Shown: piece by piece, positions 62,456 through 64,000 of the stretch
How the letters are laid out: the number at the start of each line of letters is the position of its first letter
Position numbering within the stretch: the first letter of the stretch is position 1
Source of the DNA: Thunnus maccoyii
Lineage: Eukaryota; Chordata; Actinopteri; Scombriformes; Scombridae
NCBI RefSeq assembly: GCF_910596095.1
Contig: NC_056538.1
Span: 21,252,501 to 21,316,500 of the forward strand
Direction: 5' to 3'
Length of the DNA: 64,000 nt
The notes under the pieces: generated by a model
The model's database searches: none
The model's input: only the letters and a program-made list of their open reading frames with translations
What the model was told of the DNA's origin: nothing
Made by a program: the position numbers and the translations under genes

Positions 62456-64000
62456 TTTTTTTTCAGTCAGCCAACATCAGTCAGTCTGTTTGCATCCCTT
62501 CAGTAATGAATACATCAGTGCATGATTGCCAAGTACCTCATGGTTGTCATGTTTTCATTCACTTTATGAGTCTTGATTTTTTTTATCATGATCTCATCCT
62601 ACAAATCACGTATTTATGGGACTACGTCAGGGAACTGCTGTATGTCATGCTTTGTACTGATAAACCTTTACAGCTAATGATCAACTGAGGGATTTCTGCT
62701 GCACCATAGTTAGAAGTTGGAATTTGGTGATATTTTTACTCAAATGTTTTTGGAGCTCTCAAAATCCACATGGCTGTTTGGCATTGACCTAGTCATTGCT
62801 GATTTACGAACATGTCACTGACTGTCATCTGTGTCAGTAAGCATGTAAATCACGGTGATGGTAGAAAGAGTTTTGGCTACTGGGAGGACGCTCATGACCG
62901 CGAGTAAATGCCGGAGATTCTGAGTGGATCAGCAGGACCTTCTTATTGTAATGAATTCAGCAAGTGATTGAGGGCCAGTGAGTATTAGATATTATAGTCT
63001 TTAAGACTATATCAAAACAAAACCAGATGGTTGGATTTTGGCTTTATGAATAAATCAGCAAACAGAGGTTAGAAAAGAACTATTGTGAGAACAACATAAG
63101 TAATTTATTTCCAGTGAGTTCCCTCTTCTCTCATATTCTATATGGCTTTGGCAAAACGCTGTTTGGCTGTGCTTGACAAACTTAAACGGACTCTTGCTAC
63201 ACATTGTGGGGGTGAATTAAGTTAATTCCTCTCTCAGGAGAGTGCTCCACTGAAGACTGGAAGCAGCGGTCAGTGGTCTAATTATAATTTGCATGTGTGT
63301 GTGCAGGCATGTGTCAGACCTGCTGAAGCAACAGGGAACAGAGCTGTGGAAAATAACTTCCCACTGGAAAATATAGTTTGGATTATGGAGAAATACAGTT
63401 AGCCTAGTTGACATAGCATCCCTTTATGCCAACAATGAAATTAAATTTTGATTAAGGAAAACCAGAGCAATCTGCCAGTAATTTTGCTGCACTGTTTACC
63501 TATTGGATTGAAGGCTGATGGTGAATTGGACCATTAATTTAAAATTTACTGATCAGACATAGTGTTAGTTTGGGATGGGGTTTGATAGCATGCTATTGAA
63601 TCTGGATCCAGAATCAAATCCAAATCCCTTCCAATCCCTCATTGAATCTTATTATGTTTACCTTTGAACAATTCCACTAGCTTTACTGTGTGGTCATTGA
63701 AACTGGTTGAATAAAATTGAAATTGCAAGTAAGAAAAGAACTGAAATAACTTCAACTCAGTAATGTCTAATCACCTTTTGTTGTTAAGTGGCAGCCTGCT
63801 TAGTTGATGTTCACAACCTGAAAATGAGAAGAGTTTAAGAAATGTATTTCAAAGCTGTCTGTATCTGTATTCTTGTATATCTTGTCCAAATATTGAAGAT
63901 TCAGAACTATTTAGTTGATCAGACTAAAATGCTGATGTTCAACTGGGACTTAAAGTGACATGAGAATTTTCAACAGGATCTGTTGGTCCCTGCTGAGCTA

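Larger units (their letters stand above)
56600..64000. other. Gene-poor region upstream of igsf10
   Basis: About 7.4 kb without a supported gene on either strand. Contents are microsatellites and dispersed-repeat-like blocks listed separately; open frames are short and lack family features. Confidence 0.5.

Overview
The window looks like teleost fish nuclear DNA. Three things point to this: vertebrate genes with GT-AG introns, dispersed repeats of a kind common in fish genomes (TTAA-flanked and Harbinger-like DNA elements, a tRNA-headed SINE), and short AT-rich intergenic spacers. The species cannot be named from sequence alone. All six protein genes that I can support lie on the minus strand, so transcription runs from high to low coordinates. 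Exon borders were placed by hand from splice sites and codon phase; every spliced model closes in frame.

Left end (841-11000): mfsd1, a lysosomal 12-TM major-facilitator transporter. It has 17 coding exons and 524 residues, with a cytosolic tail longer than the human form I know. Its GC-rich promoter (about 11001-11420) holds two CCAAT boxes, an E-box close to the lysosomal CLEAR motif, and a folded-back inverted repeat.

Middle (16228-30427): a tandem cluster of four P2Y12/13/14-family G-protein-coupled receptors. They are a P2RY13-like gene with three coding exons, two single-coding-exon receptors that are clearly duplicates of each other, and P2RY12 with two coding exons. Coding introns inside these receptors are unexpected, because the mammalian relatives have one coding exon.

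Right part (43382-55792): igsf10, nine coding exons and 2584 residues. It encodes a secreted giant with an LRR head, two Ig domains, a Ser/Thr-rich stretch with basic clusters, and ten C-terminal Ig domains. The order P2Y cluster then igsf10 on one strand matches human 3q25. No exon of MED12L, which hosts the P2Y genes in human, was recognised, and mfsd1 is much nearer than in human.

The rest (11.4-15.7 kb, 30.8-42.9 kb, 56.4-64 kb) is intergenic, with repeats, microsatellites and several hairpins. No convincing retrovirus, CRISPR array, rRNA or functional tRNA was seen. I found no clearly new biological system. The most unusual signals are the intron-bearing P2Y receptors, the diverged receptor pair, and the perfect 22-bp hairpin at 15773-15825.
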